From the NCBI RefSeq assembly GCF_021228795.1, contig NZ_CP089309.1, positions 744,001 through 808,000 of the forward strand: a stretch of DNA of 64,000 nt, in the 5' to 3' direction. Below are positions 50,103 through 59,544 of the stretch, piece by piece (the stretch's first letter is position 1; each line of letters begins with the position of its first letter). Origin of the DNA: Thiocapsa bogorovii (GTDB lineage Bacteria > Pseudomonadota > Gammaproteobacteria > Chromatiales > Chromatiaceae). Below the pieces are notes generated by a model, which searched no databases, had not been told where the DNA came from, and was given only the letters and a program-made list of their open reading frames with translations. Position numbers and translations under genes: made by a program.

Positions 50103-50777
50103 ATGTTTCGAATCGGCCCGATCGCGTTCGGATTTCTCGCGATCGGTTTCGCTGCCGCGTCCGTCCCCGGCGTGCTTCTCTTCGGGGCGACCCCCGAGCA
50201 GGCCAGAGACTTTGCGATCGCCTCGGCCTATAGGCGCGGCTGGAGTGTCCCGGAGGTCGCTGCAACCGCAGCCGGGTTCGAGCAGGTCCTCGAAGAAAGC
50301 GATCCCGACGATCCTCTCGCCGAACGGCATGTCATCCGCATTTCCGCGTCTTTCGTGGAAGAGACCGCAGGTACACGTGTCCTGTTGCGTGCTCGCGAGG
50401 TACGGATATCCGCGACGGGCGACGAGTGGTCGACGGATGTGACCGAACGCTATGCCGAGAATCTCGGGAACGCCTTGAGCTCGCTCAGGAAGCACTGGGA
50501 TGAACAGCGCGAGCCGGCTGGGGTCCTCCCACGAGAGCCCGATCGATCCAGCGCACTCCGCCCCGAATCGCCCGACCGCCAGGCAGGGACCGTGGCGGTC
50601 GGCACTTGGGCATACTATGCCGAGCGCTACGCGGAGAGTCGCGGTTGCCTCTTGACCGACACGGGCACGCTGCTCGAAGCCTCGGGACCGGAGTGGGAGC
50701 AGCACAGGGTCAAATGCCGGGATGGCCGATCGCTGAGCGTGTATTGCCGCTTCGGCGACTGCACGGCGCGCGAATAA
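50103..50777 (+). CDS. Exported protein related to the preceding gene product
   Basis: A 224-residue protein starting MFRIGPIAFGFLAIGFAAAS, a signal peptide or anchor. Its N-terminal domain (about 40-145, TPEQARDFAIASAYRRGWSV and ISASFVEETAGTRVLLRARE) parallels that of the preceding gene, and the C-terminus repeats TWAYYAERYAESRGCLL and VYCRFGDCTARE. The linker is much shorter. An earlier in-frame start at 49908 would overlap the previous gene and lacks a signal peptide. The two genes look like diverged tandem duplicates. Function unknown. Confidence 0.65.
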   Translation: MFRIGPIAFGFLAIGFAAASVPGVLLFGATPEQARDFAIASAYRRGWSVPEVAATAAGFEQVLEESDPDDPLAERHVIRISASFVEETAGTRVLLRAREVRISATGDEWSTDVTERYAENLGNALSSLRKHWDEQREPAGVLPREPDRSSALRPESPDRQAGTVAVGTWAYYAERYAESRGCLLTDTGTLLEASGPEWEQHRVKCRDGRSLSVYCRFGDCTARE

Positions 50778-50859
50778 CCATGCCGTATATCGAAAGCCCG
50801 CGGCCCGCGCGCTCGCTTCGAAAAGCGCCAACGGCGGTCGTGCAGCCGGGGAGCGACCT

Positions 50860-50988
50860 TCAGGATGGAGGCGGGGGATCGTCGTCGTTCGATGAGCGGC
50901 TGTCGCTTCCGGCCAAGAACAACGCCACAACCGCGAGCGCGATGAGCAGCAGCAAAGACACTGCGATGAGGGATGCGGCGAGATTCAT
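50860..50988 (-). CDS. Possible 42-residue single-span membrane protein
   Basis: ATG 50988 opens a short frame MNLAASLIAVSLLLLIALAV, with a continuous hydrophobic helix to about residue 27, then a polar tail SSNDDDPPPPS. GGAGG lies 13 nt before the ATG, a long spacing. It is divergent from trkH and convergent with the exported-protein gene. Base composition and the clean membrane helix support it, but there is no known family. Confidence 0.4.
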   Translation of the reverse strand: MNLAASLIAVSLLLLIALAVVALFLAGSDSRSSNDDDPPPPS

Positions 50989-51083
50989 CGTGTCTATCGT
51001 TCCTCCAGAGTCGATGCGCGCCTGTCGGCAAGGACTCAAACCGTGTTGATCGATCGAGGTCGGCCGATGCGTCGGGGCACACG

Positions 51084-52535
51084 ATGAAGCTCTTTGCCGT
51101 TCAAAAGGTCCTCGGCCTGCTGTTGACGCTGTTCAGCTTCACGATGCTCCCGCCCGTCGTGGTCGGATTGATCTACCGGGACGGTGAGGTTTGGCCTTTC
51201 CTGGCGGCCTTTCTACTGATTCTCGGCGTCGGCTTGCTGACCTTTCTCCCGGTGATGCGGCTCCGCCAAGAGCTTCGCATCAGGGACGGGTTCCTCGTCG
51301 TCGTCCTATTTTGGACCGGCCTCGGCTTGGCCGGTTCCTTGCCATTCCTGCTCGCCGACGAACCCATGCTCTCGGTGACCGACGCCATCTTCGAGTCCAT
51401 GTCCGGGCTCACCACCACCGGCGCAACTGTGATCGTCGGGCTCGACGACATGCCCAAGGCCATCCTCTTTTACCGTCAGCAACTCCAATGGTTGGGCGGC
51501 ATGGGGATCATCGTGCTCGCGGTCGCCGTGCTGCCGATGCTCGGGATCGGCGGCATGCAGCTTTTTCGAGCCGAGATGCCCGGCCCGGTGAAGGACGCCA
51601 AACTCACGCCTAGGATCACCGAGACCGCCAAGGCACTCTGGTACATCTACGTCTCGATGACCGTCGCCTGCACCCTCGCCTATTGGGCTGCAGGCATGAC
51701 CTTCTTCGATGCCATCGGCCATGCCTTCTCCACCGTCGCCATCGGCGGCTTCTCCACCCATGATGCCAGCATGGGTTACTTCAACAGCACCCTGATCGAG
51801 ATGATCGCGGTGCTCTTCATGCTCCTCGCGGCGATGAGCTTCGCCTTGCATTTCGTCGCCTTTCATCGACTCGATCTCGGCGTCTACCGGCGCGACAGCG
51901 AGCTGAGGTTCTTTCTCTTCATCATGGCCTCCGTCACCGCGATCACGACGCTGGCCCTTTTCTACAGCGACACCTATATCACTTGGGACGATGCCTTCAC
52001 GAATGGCCTGTTCCAAGCCGTCTCGATCGGCACCACCGCCGGGTTCACCACCGCGGAGTTCTTTTACTGGCCTCCGTTCATCGAGATTCTTCTGCTTTTC
52101 GCGAGCTTTGTCGGCGGGTGTGCGGGCTCGACCGCCGGAGGTATCAAGGTGATCCGCTTTCTCCTGCTCATCAAGCAGGGGATCCGCGAGATCGAGCGCC
52201 TCATCCATCCCAGCGCCCAGATCCCGGTTCGCGTCGGCGGAAACAGCGTGAATCACCGTGTCGTCGATGCCGTCTGGGGGTTTTTCTCGCTCTATGTCGC
52301 GAGCTTCGTCATCATGTATCTTCTGCTCGCCGCCACCGGCCTGGACCTGCTGACGTCCTTCTCTGCGGTTGCGGCCTGCATCAACAACCTCGGGCCCGGA
52401 CTGGCTCAGGTCGGCCCGCATTACGCAAACCTGCACGATCCCGCGAAATGGATCCTCTGCGTGGCGATGCTCCTGGGGCGCTTGGAGATCTTCACACTCC
52501 TGGTCTTGCTGACGCCGGCCTTCTGGCAGCGCTGA
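51084..52535 (+). CDS. trkH: Trk-type potassium uptake channel subunit TrkH
   Basis: A 483-residue inner-membrane potassium transporter. The four pore loops are visible as MSGLTTTGATV, STVAIGGFSTH, SIGTTAGFTTAEF and ACINNLGPGLAQV, each carrying the selectivity Gly. WWGG-like WLGGMGIIVLAVAVLPMLG and RAEMPGPVKDAKLTPRITET are TrkH/KtrB family marks. ATG 51084 gives the usual N-terminus; the frame is open to 50973. It needs the cytosolic TrkA subunit, which is not in this window. Confidence 0.95.
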   Translation: MKLFAVQKVLGLLLTLFSFTMLPPVVVGLIYRDGEVWPFLAAFLLILGVGLLTFLPVMRLRQELRIRDGFLVVVLFWTGLGLAGSLPFLLADEPMLSVTDAIFESMSGLTTTGATVIVGLDDMPKAILFYRQQLQWLGGMGIIVLAVAVLPMLGIGGMQLFRAEMPGPVKDAKLTPRITETAKALWYIYVSMTVACTLAYWAAGMTFFDAIGHAFSTVAIGGFSTHDASMGYFNSTLIEMIAVLFMLLAAMSFALHFVAFHRLDLGVYRRDSELRFFLFIMASVTAITTLALFYSDTYITWDDAFTNGLFQAVSIGTTAGFTTAEFFYWPPFIEILLLFASFVGGCAGSTAGGIKVIRFLLLIKQGIREIERLIHPSAQIPVRVGGNSVNHRVVDAVWGFFSLYVASFVIMYLLLAATGLDLLTSFSAVAACINNLGPGLAQVGPHYANLHDPAKWILCVAMLLGRLEIFTLLVLLTPAFWQR

Positions 52536-52631
52536 TCGAGCCGGGCGGTATTACATGGACCCGAATCGCGCCGGGGCAGGGTCCGGTTTACAAGTGGGCG
52601 CCAGTGATTACCGACAGGGCGGAACGACACG

Positions 52632-52961
52632 ATGAGCATCGTCGACAACCTCGAATCCATGCTGAAGCGGGGACAGGATTCTGCCCTGCTGCGCTACAGC
52701 CTGGGTGCCGAATATCTCAAAACAGACGAAACCGAACGCGCGCTCGAGCATCTCGCCGAGGCCGTTCGGCTCGACCCCGACTACTCAGCCGCCTGGAAGC
52801 TCTACGGAAAAGCGCTTACGGCAACCGGCCGCCACGCCGAGGCCATCGTCGCCCTCGATCGCGGCATCGCGGTCGCCGAGACCAAGGGCGATATCCAGGC
52901 TGCAAAGGAGATGAAGGTCTTTCGAAAGCGCGCCGATCGTGCACTCACGGCCGCCGACTGA
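52632..52961 (+). CDS. Short TPR-repeat protein
   Basis: A 109-residue cytoplasmic protein with two to three tetratricopeptide repeats: SALLRYSLGAEYLKTDETER, ALEHLAEAVRLDPDYSAAWK and LYGKALTATGRHAEAIVALD. It has no signal peptide. It probably serves as a protein-protein adaptor. It lies between trkH and a zinc-ribbon gene on the same strand. Confidence 0.85.
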   Translation: MSIVDNLESMLKRGQDSALLRYSLGAEYLKTDETERALEHLAEAVRLDPDYSAAWKLYGKALTATGRHAEAIVALDRGIAVAETKGDIQAAKEMKVFRKRADRALTAAD

Positions 52962-53082
52962 ATGGCGCCCGGCATAGCCCGGGCGGGGATCGCCGTTCGG
53001 AATCGCGGTGCGCTTGCCTGCTCTGCGTGCACGGATATAATGATGTCCATAAGCATTCATCGATATACCTTGGAGAAAGGCG

Positions 53083-53340
53083 ATGCCGACCTATGATTAC
53101 CGCTGCGAGGCCAATGACCGAGTCCTCGAGGTCAACCACCGCATGAGCGAGAGCGTGACGAGCTGGGGTGAGCTGTGTGCCCGCACCGGAACCGCTCTCG
53201 GCGACACCCCGGCCGATGCACCGGTGCATCGTCTCGCGACCGGCGGAAACGTCATCTCAAGCAAGAGCCTCGGCAGCGGAAACGCCCCTGCCTGCTCGAC
53301 CGGGGCCTGTTGTCCGGGCGGGATGTGCGGCCTGAACTGA
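53083..53340 (+). CDS. FmdB-like zinc-ribbon domain protein
   Basis: An 85-residue protein starting MPTYDYRCEANDRVLEVNHR, the FmdB-type opening, but the first knuckle keeps only one Cys. The C-terminus is Cys-rich (CSTGACCPGGMCGLN). Metal binding is probable but through an atypical set of cysteines. It follows the TPR gene by 121 bp. Function unknown. Confidence 0.7.
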   Translation: MPTYDYRCEANDRVLEVNHRMSESVTSWGELCARTGTALGDTPADAPVHRLATGGNVISSKSLGSGNAPACSTGACCPGGMCGLN

Positions 53341-53462
53341 TCCGAACCGACCCGAGCCAATCAAAGCTTCTCAGAGGCCTGAACCGCGTCCGCTGCGAGC
53401 TGCTCGGGCTCGCAGAACGCCCAGGTCGACCCGCAACGCAGGAAGACCCCGGGCGACGCGGT

Positions 53463-54569
53463 TTAACCGAGCACGACCTCGACCTCGATCATCCGCCCAT
53501 TGCGGAAAACCCGCAGCTTGACTTTATCCCCGATCCGATAGGCGTCGAGCAGGTCGATCAGCCTCTCGACCGAGTCGACCTCACGCCCGTCTACCGCAAC
53601 GATCACATCGGCGGCAGCCAGATCCCCGTTCCTATTGATGATTGCGTCGCGCAGCCCGGCCCGCGCGGCAGGCGAACCCTCTTGGACCTGAAGGATCACC
53701 ACCCCGGCGACGCCGACGGTCTCGGCGAGGCGCCGGCTCAGATCGCCATCCGTGGTGACGCCGAGCGAAGGCCGCACATAGCGACCGTAGGCGATCAGGC
53801 GCGGCACGACGCGGTTGATGGTATCCACGGGCACGGCAAAGCCGATCCCGGCAAAATTTCCGGACGGGCTGAAGATGGCCGTATTCATACCGATGACCCG
53901 CCCGGCGCTGTCGATCAAAGGGCCGCCCGAGTTTCCGGGATTGATCGCCGCGTCCGTCTGGATCAGATGTTCGATCTTGCGCCCCTCATCCGAGGGAATC
54001 GTCCGATCGAGCGCCGAGATCACGCCTCCGGTGAGCGAATAGTCCAGTCCGAACGGGTTGCCGATCGCAAAGACCTTCTGTCCCACCCTCAGGTCGTGAC
54101 TCGAGCCGATCGCCACCGGCGGCGGCCCGCCGGCACCGGTATCGATCCGCAGTACGGCAATATCGTGCTCCGGACTGACGCCGACCAACACCGCCTCGTA
54201 AACGCGTTGACTGGAGAGCCGAACATAGGCCGCCTGCACGTCGGCAACCACATGATAATTCGTCACGACATGGCCATGACGGTCCCACATGAATCCGGAT
54301 CCCGTACCGCGCGGGACCTCCAATAGATTGCGCGACAACAGATCCATGACCCGCCCGGAGGTCGTGATATAGACAACCGACGGACTGACCGACTCGAAAA
54401 TCGCAATGGTCGTCTGCTCGTCCGCGGCCAACTCTCCGCGAGCCATGATCGCGCGTGGTTCGGCTTGATAGCGAATGAACAGATCCTCGATCCACGGCCG
54501 GCTCGCCAGCGCGAGCAGAAAGAAGATCACGAACCAAAACAGGAATCGACTGAGGGCGAAGGCGTGCAT
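53463..54569 (-). CDS. Membrane-anchored DegS-like serine protease
   Basis: A 368-residue periplasmic HtrA-family protease. One N-terminal membrane anchor (about 5-24) is followed by a trypsin-like domain with His106 (TNYHVV), Asp136 (HDIAVL) and Ser214 (GNSGGPL), and one C-terminal PDZ domain (about 270-368). A single PDZ and an anchor fit DegS, the sensor protease that starts release of sigma-E, rather than DegP/DegQ. ATG 54569 gives the anchor directly; the frame runs on to 54749. Confidence 0.88.
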   Translation of the reverse strand: MHAFALSRFLFWFVIFFLLALASRPWIEDLFIRYQAEPRAIMARGELAADEQTTIAIFESVSPSVVYITTSGRVMDLLSRNLLEVPRGTGSGFMWDRHGHVVTNYHVVADVQAAYVRLSSQRVYEAVLVGVSPEHDIAVLRIDTGAGGPPPVAIGSSHDLRVGQKVFAIGNPFGLDYSLTGGVISALDRTIPSDEGRKIEHLIQTDAAINPGNSGGPLIDSAGRVIGMNTAIFSPSGNFAGIGFAVPVDTINRVVPRLIAYGRYVRPSLGVTTDGDLSRRLAETVGVAGVVILQVQEGSPAARAGLRDAIINRNGDLAAADVIVAVDGREVDSVERLIDLLDAYRIGDKVKLRVFRNGRMIEVEVVLG

Positions 54570-54784
54570 GGGTGCGCCGTAGCGTTGGACGGGCTTGGAT
54601 TGTATACCGAGCGCACGTGGGTTTTTCGGAAAGCCGGGCGCGTCCCGCGCGCGTCGGGACAAGGCGCGCCGACGAGGCGTAGCGGCCCCTACGGCGGGGA
54701 GGCGCAACGCCGGCCCGGCGGGCGCGGGGCTTGCAGCGCGGCGAAACATCCAGGTGTGCTCGGTATGGACCGAGCGTGCGGGTC

Positions 54785-55855
54785 TCAGGCGAGCGCGTCA
54801 CCCGGGTCGTCGGGCGGAATGGGCCAGACCGTAAGAATGGCCTGAACCAGGGTTGCAAGCGGGATCGCGAAAAACACGCCCCAGAAGCCCCAGAGCCCGC
54901 CGAACACCAAAATCGCCACGATGATCGCGACGGGATGCAGATTCACCACCTCGGAGAACAGCAGGGGCACCAAGACATTGCCGTCGAGTGCCTGAACGAT
55001 GAAGTACGCGACCGCAAGCCAGATAAAGGTGGGAGTCCAGCCCCACTGGAACCAGGCGACCAATAAAACCGGCACCGTGACCACTGCAGCCCCGATGTAG
55101 GGAATCACCACGGAGAAGCCAACCAGCAAGGACAGAAGCATCGCGTATTTGAGCCCGAAGGCCACGAAGGTGGCGTAGCTGACCAACCAGACGATCAGGA
55201 TCTCCCACGCCTTTCCCCTCACGTAGTTGGAGATCTGCCGATCGACGTCCCTCCAGATGTCGTTCACGATCGTACGATGCGTCGGCAGGAACCGACGAAA
55301 CCATTTCATGATCAGCTCCTTGTCCTTCATGAAGAAGAACACGAGCAGCGGCATGAGGATGAGGTATACCAGGATCGTGATGATGCCGACGACGCTCGCG
55401 AGTGACCAGGAGAGCACACGCTGACCGAACATCACGGTCTCGGCTCGGATCGCCCCGATCAACTCGGCGACTTGGGCCTCGGTCACCAACTCCGGGTAGT
55501 GCTCGGGCAGATCCAGAAGGGCCGTGGTCGCAGCCGAGATCATCGACGGCAGTTGCTGCACCAGCTCGGTAATCTGCAGCGACACCGAGGGTAAGACGCC
55601 CACCAACACCAAGACGACGAACACCAAAAAGGCCACGTAAACCACCAAGACGCTCGCCAACCGCGGCAACCCGCGACGCTCGAGCGACCCGACCAGACCC
55701 TCCAACAAATAGGCGATGACGATGCTGGCCAAGACGGGCATGAGCATGCCGCCCATGGTGATGACCACGGCGAACAGGATCAGCAGCAGGATGGCCAGGA
55801 AGATGATCTGGGGGTCGGAAAAATAACGCCGAAACCAGTTCGCGACGATTCTCAT
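54785..55855 (-). CDS. AI-2E family transporter (PerM/YdiK-like)
   Basis: A 356-residue inner-membrane protein with about eight membrane segments: two near the N-terminus (IIFLAILLLILFAVVITMGG), one at residues 60-90, then a soluble part with MKDKELIMKWFRRFLPTHR, and a C-terminal group with FSVVIPYIGAAVVTVPVLLV and VFGGLWGFWGVFFAIPLATL. These are typical of the PF01594 family of putative exporters. ATG 55855 was chosen over the longer frame. It begins 10 bp after the upstream hypothetical gene. Confidence 0.88.
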   Translation of the reverse strand: MRIVANWFRRYFSDPQIIFLAILLLILFAVVITMGGMLMPVLASIVIAYLLEGLVGSLERRGLPRLASVLVVYVAFLVFVVLVLVGVLPSVSLQITELVQQLPSMISAATTALLDLPEHYPELVTEAQVAELIGAIRAETVMFGQRVLSWSLASVVGIITILVYLILMPLLVFFFMKDKELIMKWFRRFLPTHRTIVNDIWRDVDRQISNYVRGKAWEILIVWLVSYATFVAFGLKYAMLLSLLVGFSVVIPYIGAAVVTVPVLLVAWFQWGWTPTFIWLAVAYFIVQALDGNVLVPLLFSEVVNLHPVAIIVAILVFGGLWGFWGVFFAIPLATLVQAILTVWPIPPDDPGDALA

Positions 55856-55865
55856 GTGGACTGGA

Positions 55866-56246
55866 TCAACCTTCCGAGGGGAATTTGGCTCGGTAGTCGC
55901 GATAATGTCGGGCGAACAACGCCTCGAGATCGTCGATGACCTCGCTTGCCGAACGACCCTGCAGGACGTGCGCGGACATGAGCGCCGAGGTCTCGTTGAG
56001 CATCGGTCCGCGGTCGAGCATCGCGTAGGTCTTCGACAGACGTTTGATCGCGGCGACCACGCTTTCCGTGCTCGGACGCGGGGCGGGAACCGGTTCGCGC
56101 GGCCCGCGATGCGGCTCAGGCGTCGCAGCCCCGCGCTGTGCGAGAAACTCGGCGAATGCGAGCAAGGTGTCACGCTCCGCGGCAGCAAGCGCACGGAACG
56201 AACGCACGAGACGCCGCTCCGACTCCGATCCTTGAATTCGACTCAT
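55866..56246 (-). CDS. Conserved-looking helical protein of unknown function
   Basis: A 126-residue soluble protein, mainly helical: RRLVRSFRALAAAERDTLLA, a Pro-rich linker, then VVAAIKRLSKTYAMLDRGPM and VIDDLEALFARHYRDYRA. No domain is recognised. The start at 56246 (MSRIQGSESERR) is preferred; the frame is open to 56330. It is 10 bp upstream of the AI-2E transporter gene and likely co-transcribed. Confidence 0.6.
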   Translation of the reverse strand: MSRIQGSESERRLVRSFRALAAAERDTLLAFAEFLAQRGAATPEPHRGPREPVPAPRPSTESVVAAIKRLSKTYAMLDRGPMLNETSALMSAHVLQGRSASEVIDDLEALFARHYRDYRAKFPSEG

Positions 56247-56361
56247 CACGGGGAAACGCTCAGCGGAAGATGGAGGGTCGGATGCAGGGCAATCCGTCAT
56301 AGATGGTCGGCGCCCAAGTCGCCGGAGCAAGAGCCGTCACGAGGTCCATCGTACTTCGGTG

Positions 56362-57264
56362 TCAGTCGTCGTGCTCACGGCAATAGGAACGCGCAAACTC
56401 AAGCAGCTCCTCCATGACGCGCAGTCGAAACTTCTGCTTCTGATGAACGAACGAGAAAGGGCGATCCAACGGCGGATCCAGGTTGAGCGCAACCAGAGTG
56501 CCCAGCTTGAGCTCTTTCTGAATCGTGGCCCCCGAGACGACCGACACACCCATTCCGGCCTCGACGGCGCCCTTCACGGCCTCGGGACTTCCCAGCTCCA
56601 TCGAGACCTTCAGCACCGAATGACAGTCGTGCTGCAGGTTGAGGTAATCGTTGATCACCTCGCGGGTTCCCGAACCTTCTTCGCGGCAGATGAAGGGATA
56701 CTCGAGGAGCCGCTCGAAGGTGACCATCTCGGCACCGGCAAGCGGATGACCCGGGGGTACGATCGCGAAGAGTTGATCGCGCTTGCAATGCTCGACGACG
56801 AGATTCTTGTTCCCGACCGGCGCCTCGACCACCCCGAGATCGATGGCATTGTTCTCCACCATCGAGACGATCCCGTCGCTATTGGAGACCTTCAGGTGGA
56901 TGGTCACATCCGGATAGCGTTCCTTGAAATCTCCCAAGAGGGTCGGGAGCATGTACTCGGCGATGGTCGTGCTCGCGCCGATCGCCAGCGCGCCGGTGAT
57001 CTCCCCGGTGATCTCGCGTACGGCGTTCTCCATCTCGGAATAGAGCTCGAAGATGCGATCCGCCGAGGCGAACACGGTCTTGCCGGCATCCGTTAGGCTG
57101 ATCCGGTTGTGCGTCCGGTCGAACAGGCGCGTGTTGAAGTGTTCCTCCAGCTGTCGCACCTGAAAGGTCACGGCCGGCTGGGTCATATGCAGCACTTCGG
57201 CCGCCTTCGTGAAGCTGAGCAGCCGAGCGACCGTATGAAAAACCTGGAGTCTGCGATCTGCCAT
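56362..57264 (-). CDS. LysR-family transcriptional regulator
   Basis: A 300-residue regulator. The N-terminal winged helix-turn-helix is LQVFHTVARLLSFTKAAEVL followed by HMTQPAVTFQVRQLEEH (residues 6-42). The co-inducer domain starts GALAIGASTTIAEYMLP and includes VSMELGSPEAVKGAVEAGMG. The sequence resembles the CysB/CbbR-like and selenium-associated groups, but the effector cannot be read. It is divergent from the FadL-type porin gene, with 239 bp between, which may be its target. Confidence 0.88.
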   Translation of the reverse strand: MADRRLQVFHTVARLLSFTKAAEVLHMTQPAVTFQVRQLEEHFNTRLFDRTHNRISLTDAGKTVFASADRIFELYSEMENAVREITGEITGALAIGASTTIAEYMLPTLLGDFKERYPDVTIHLKVSNSDGIVSMVENNAIDLGVVEAPVGNKNLVVEHCKRDQLFAIVPPGHPLAGAEMVTFERLLEYPFICREEGSGTREVINDYLNLQHDCHSVLKVSMELGSPEAVKGAVEAGMGVSVVSGATIQKELKLGTLVALNLDPPLDRPFSFVHQKQKFRLRVMEELLEFARSYCREHDD

Positions 57265-57503
57265 CCGGAGACCACGTCGAGATGACGACAGCGAAATAAA
57301 GCCGGTTTATATCACAATCACGGGATGCGGGGGTAGCTCTACGGGGTCATCCGATGCCGGCCGAACGAAGGCCGGAAACACGGGATTCGGCGCGATCAGG
57401 CTCCTCGAAATTTTTCCGCAACAACTCTGGATAAATGTGGCACCTTCACCTAAAGTGTGGCGCAGAAAAACAACGGACACCGACACGACGAGGAGCCATC
57501 CGC

Positions 57504-58793
57504 ATGAATCAACAGATCGCTCGCGCGATTGCGACCGCCATCGCTGCCGGAGCATGTGTCGCTTCCGCCCAATCGTTCGCCGCGGGCTTTTCGCTCCCCG
57601 AGGTGTCGACGGCCGGCATCGGACTGGCAAACGCCTTGGTCGCGAATCCCGAGGAAACCGGTGCGTTTGCCTATAACCCCGCTGCCATGGGGTTTCATGA
57701 TGGGTCGAGCGTCGCTCTGGGCGGAATCCTGATCGGCCCCAACTTCAGCGTCCGGACCGACTCGGGGCAACACGACAGCCAGGGTGCGGACTGGACGGCA
57801 GCCCCGATGATCCAGGCCGCGTTGCGGGTCAACGAGGATTGGCGTATCGGACTGGGGATTACAGCCCCTTTCGGGCTTGAGACCCGCTGGGAAGACGGAA
57901 CCTTCCCCGCGCTGAGCGGCACTGTGCGCATACCGGTTCCGCCTCCGCTGGATCCGAACGTCCCGCGCGGCCAACCCACGGCAAGCAAGCTCGAGATCCT
58001 CGACTTCTCGCCGACGGTCGCCTATCGCGTCAACGATAACCTCAGCCTGTCCGGCGGCTTGGATATCTACTGGGTCAAAAACGCCCAGCTCGACTCCACC
58101 GCAGGGCGACTCAGCGGCGACGGAGCCGATGTCGGCTTCAACCTCAGCGCGCTCTATCGCTACGAGGCATGGAGCTTCGGCGCCGCCTTTCGATCCAGCG
58201 CAACCGTCGGCCTCGAAGGGGATTACCGGCCCTTGAGCCGCACCCTCGTGGCGATCGGCCGACTCCCGCCGGCACAGAGCGCCGAGGTGGACGTCGACCT
58301 GCCCTGGCGCCTACAGCTGGGCGTCCGCTACGCCGTTACCGAAGCACTGGCGGTCGAGTTCGATTGGACGCGCACGGGCTGGAGCTCCTTCAGTAAGCTC
58401 GAGGTCGAAGGCACAGGCACCGGAGAGACCATCTTCACCGATACGAACGACTGGAACGACAGCAATGCGTACCGACTCGGCGTCACTTACCAAATCCGAC
58501 CGGACACCCAGCTCCGATTCGGCTATTCCTACGACGAGACCGGACAGGAAGATGCGCACTTCAGCGCACGTGTCCCGGACAACGACCGGCACCTCTTCGG
58601 AATCGGGGTGGCGCACCTCTTCGGCGACGGGCTCTCGATCGAATTGGGTTACATGTACGTCAAGGCGAATGATCGCACCATCAACAGCAGCACCCCGTAT
58701 CGCGGCGGAGGCGTCAACGGAACGGATGCGATCGACGGCGATTACGAGATGGACGCTCACCTCATCGGGCTTGAGATCGTCAAGGTCTTCTGA
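57504..58793 (+). CDS. FadL/OmpP1-family outer-membrane transporter
   Basis: A 429-residue outer-membrane protein that carries hydrophobic molecules such as fatty acids or aromatics. A signal peptide (about 1-27) is cut after SFA, leaving AGFSLPEVSTAGIGLANALV, which corresponds to the N-terminal hatch, then NPAAMGFHDG. The remainder is a barrel ending LIGLEIVKVF with a terminal Phe. GAGGAG precedes ATG 57504. A terminator follows at about 58900. Confidence 0.92.
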   Translation: MNQQIARAIATAIAAGACVASAQSFAAGFSLPEVSTAGIGLANALVANPEETGAFAYNPAAMGFHDGSSVALGGILIGPNFSVRTDSGQHDSQGADWTAAPMIQAALRVNEDWRIGLGITAPFGLETRWEDGTFPALSGTVRIPVPPPLDPNVPRGQPTASKLEILDFSPTVAYRVNDNLSLSGGLDIYWVKNAQLDSTAGRLSGDGADVGFNLSALYRYEAWSFGAAFRSSATVGLEGDYRPLSRTLVAIGRLPPAQSAEVDVDLPWRLQLGVRYAVTEALAVEFDWTRTGWSSFSKLEVEGTGTGETIFTDTNDWNDSNAYRLGVTYQIRPDTQLRFGYSYDETGQEDAHFSARVPDNDRHLFGIGVAHLFGDGLSIELGYMYVKANDRTINSSTPYRGGGVNGTDAIDGDYEMDAHLIGLEIVKVF

Positions 58794-58893
58794 ACCGCGT
58801 CTGGAGCGATTTGCGCAGTTGGCGGACTGAATCGGCTACGGCCGAAACGACGGATGTCGGAGTTGACGCGGTTCAGGATGATCAGGAACACAC

Positions 58894-58924
58894 GAAAAAC
58901 GCCGCCCAGAGGGCGGCGTTTTTC
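58894..58924 (+). terminator. Intrinsic terminator
   Basis: AAACGCCGCCC-AGA-GGGCGGCGTTT forms a long GC-rich stem flanked by A and T runs on both sides, so it can end transcripts from either direction: the FadL gene on plus and dsrE2 on minus. Confidence 0.88.
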
Positions 58925-59000
58925 GCTACAACCCCGTCTTCCGGCTGTAGCGTTGGGGTAAGCTCAAAGCGAGACCGTCGTAGAGTGCGCGAAGCGCACT

Positions 59001-59480
59001 CTAGATGTACAGACAGATGTCGCTTTCCCCCGCAAACTCAAAGAAGGCCGCGGCGCCAGCATACTCGATCCCGTCGATGAAATCGGCTGTGTCCATATCG
59101 AAGAGGTCGACCGTCATCTGACAGGCGATCAGCTTGACCTCGGCCTCTTGGCAGAGATCACGCAGTTCTTCCACGCTGGCAACGCCCTTGTCCTTCATCT
59201 TCTTCTTCATCATCGAGGTCATCATGCCCTGCATGCCGGGCAATGTCAGACCCAAGACCGGGAACCACTTGTCCATGCCCATCGGCATCGGCATTCCGGG
59301 GTTACCGAGCGGGGTCACCTCGAGGGCGAGCTTCTTCTTCAGGAGCTGGAGCCCGTAAAAGGTGAAGAAGATCTGTGTCTCGTACCCGAGCGCGGATGCG
59401 GTCGAGGCGAGGATAAAGGGCGGGTAAGCCCAGTCGAGAGAGCCTTTAGTGGCGATAATGGCGAGTTTCTTTTCTTCCAT
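59001..59480 (-). CDS. dsrE2: DsrE2-type sulfur-trafficking protein
   Basis: A 159-residue DsrE/DsrF-like protein. It begins KKLAIIATKGSLDWAYPPFI, has a Met/Lys-rich middle part (MMTSMMKKKMKDKG) and the conserved segment VKLIACQMTVDLFDM with Cys120; Cys110 and Cys156 are also present. In purple sulfur bacteria DsrE2 is encoded with rhodanese and TusA, and the three pass sulfane sulfur towards the Dsr oxidation pathway. It lies 64 bp downstream of tusA on the same strand. Confidence 0.92.
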   Translation of the reverse strand: MEEKKLAIIATKGSLDWAYPPFILASTASALGYETQIFFTFYGLQLLKKKLALEVTPLGNPGMPMPMGMDKWFPVLGLTLPGMQGMMTSMMKKKMKDKGVASVEELRDLCQEAEVKLIACQMTVDLFDMDTADFIDGIEYAGAAAFFEFAGESDICLYI

Positions 59481-59544
59481 CGTGTCCTCCTCGCGGGTCG
59501 ATCGCGGCGCGGGTTGATTGGTTTGAGCGAGACGGCTCTGACCG

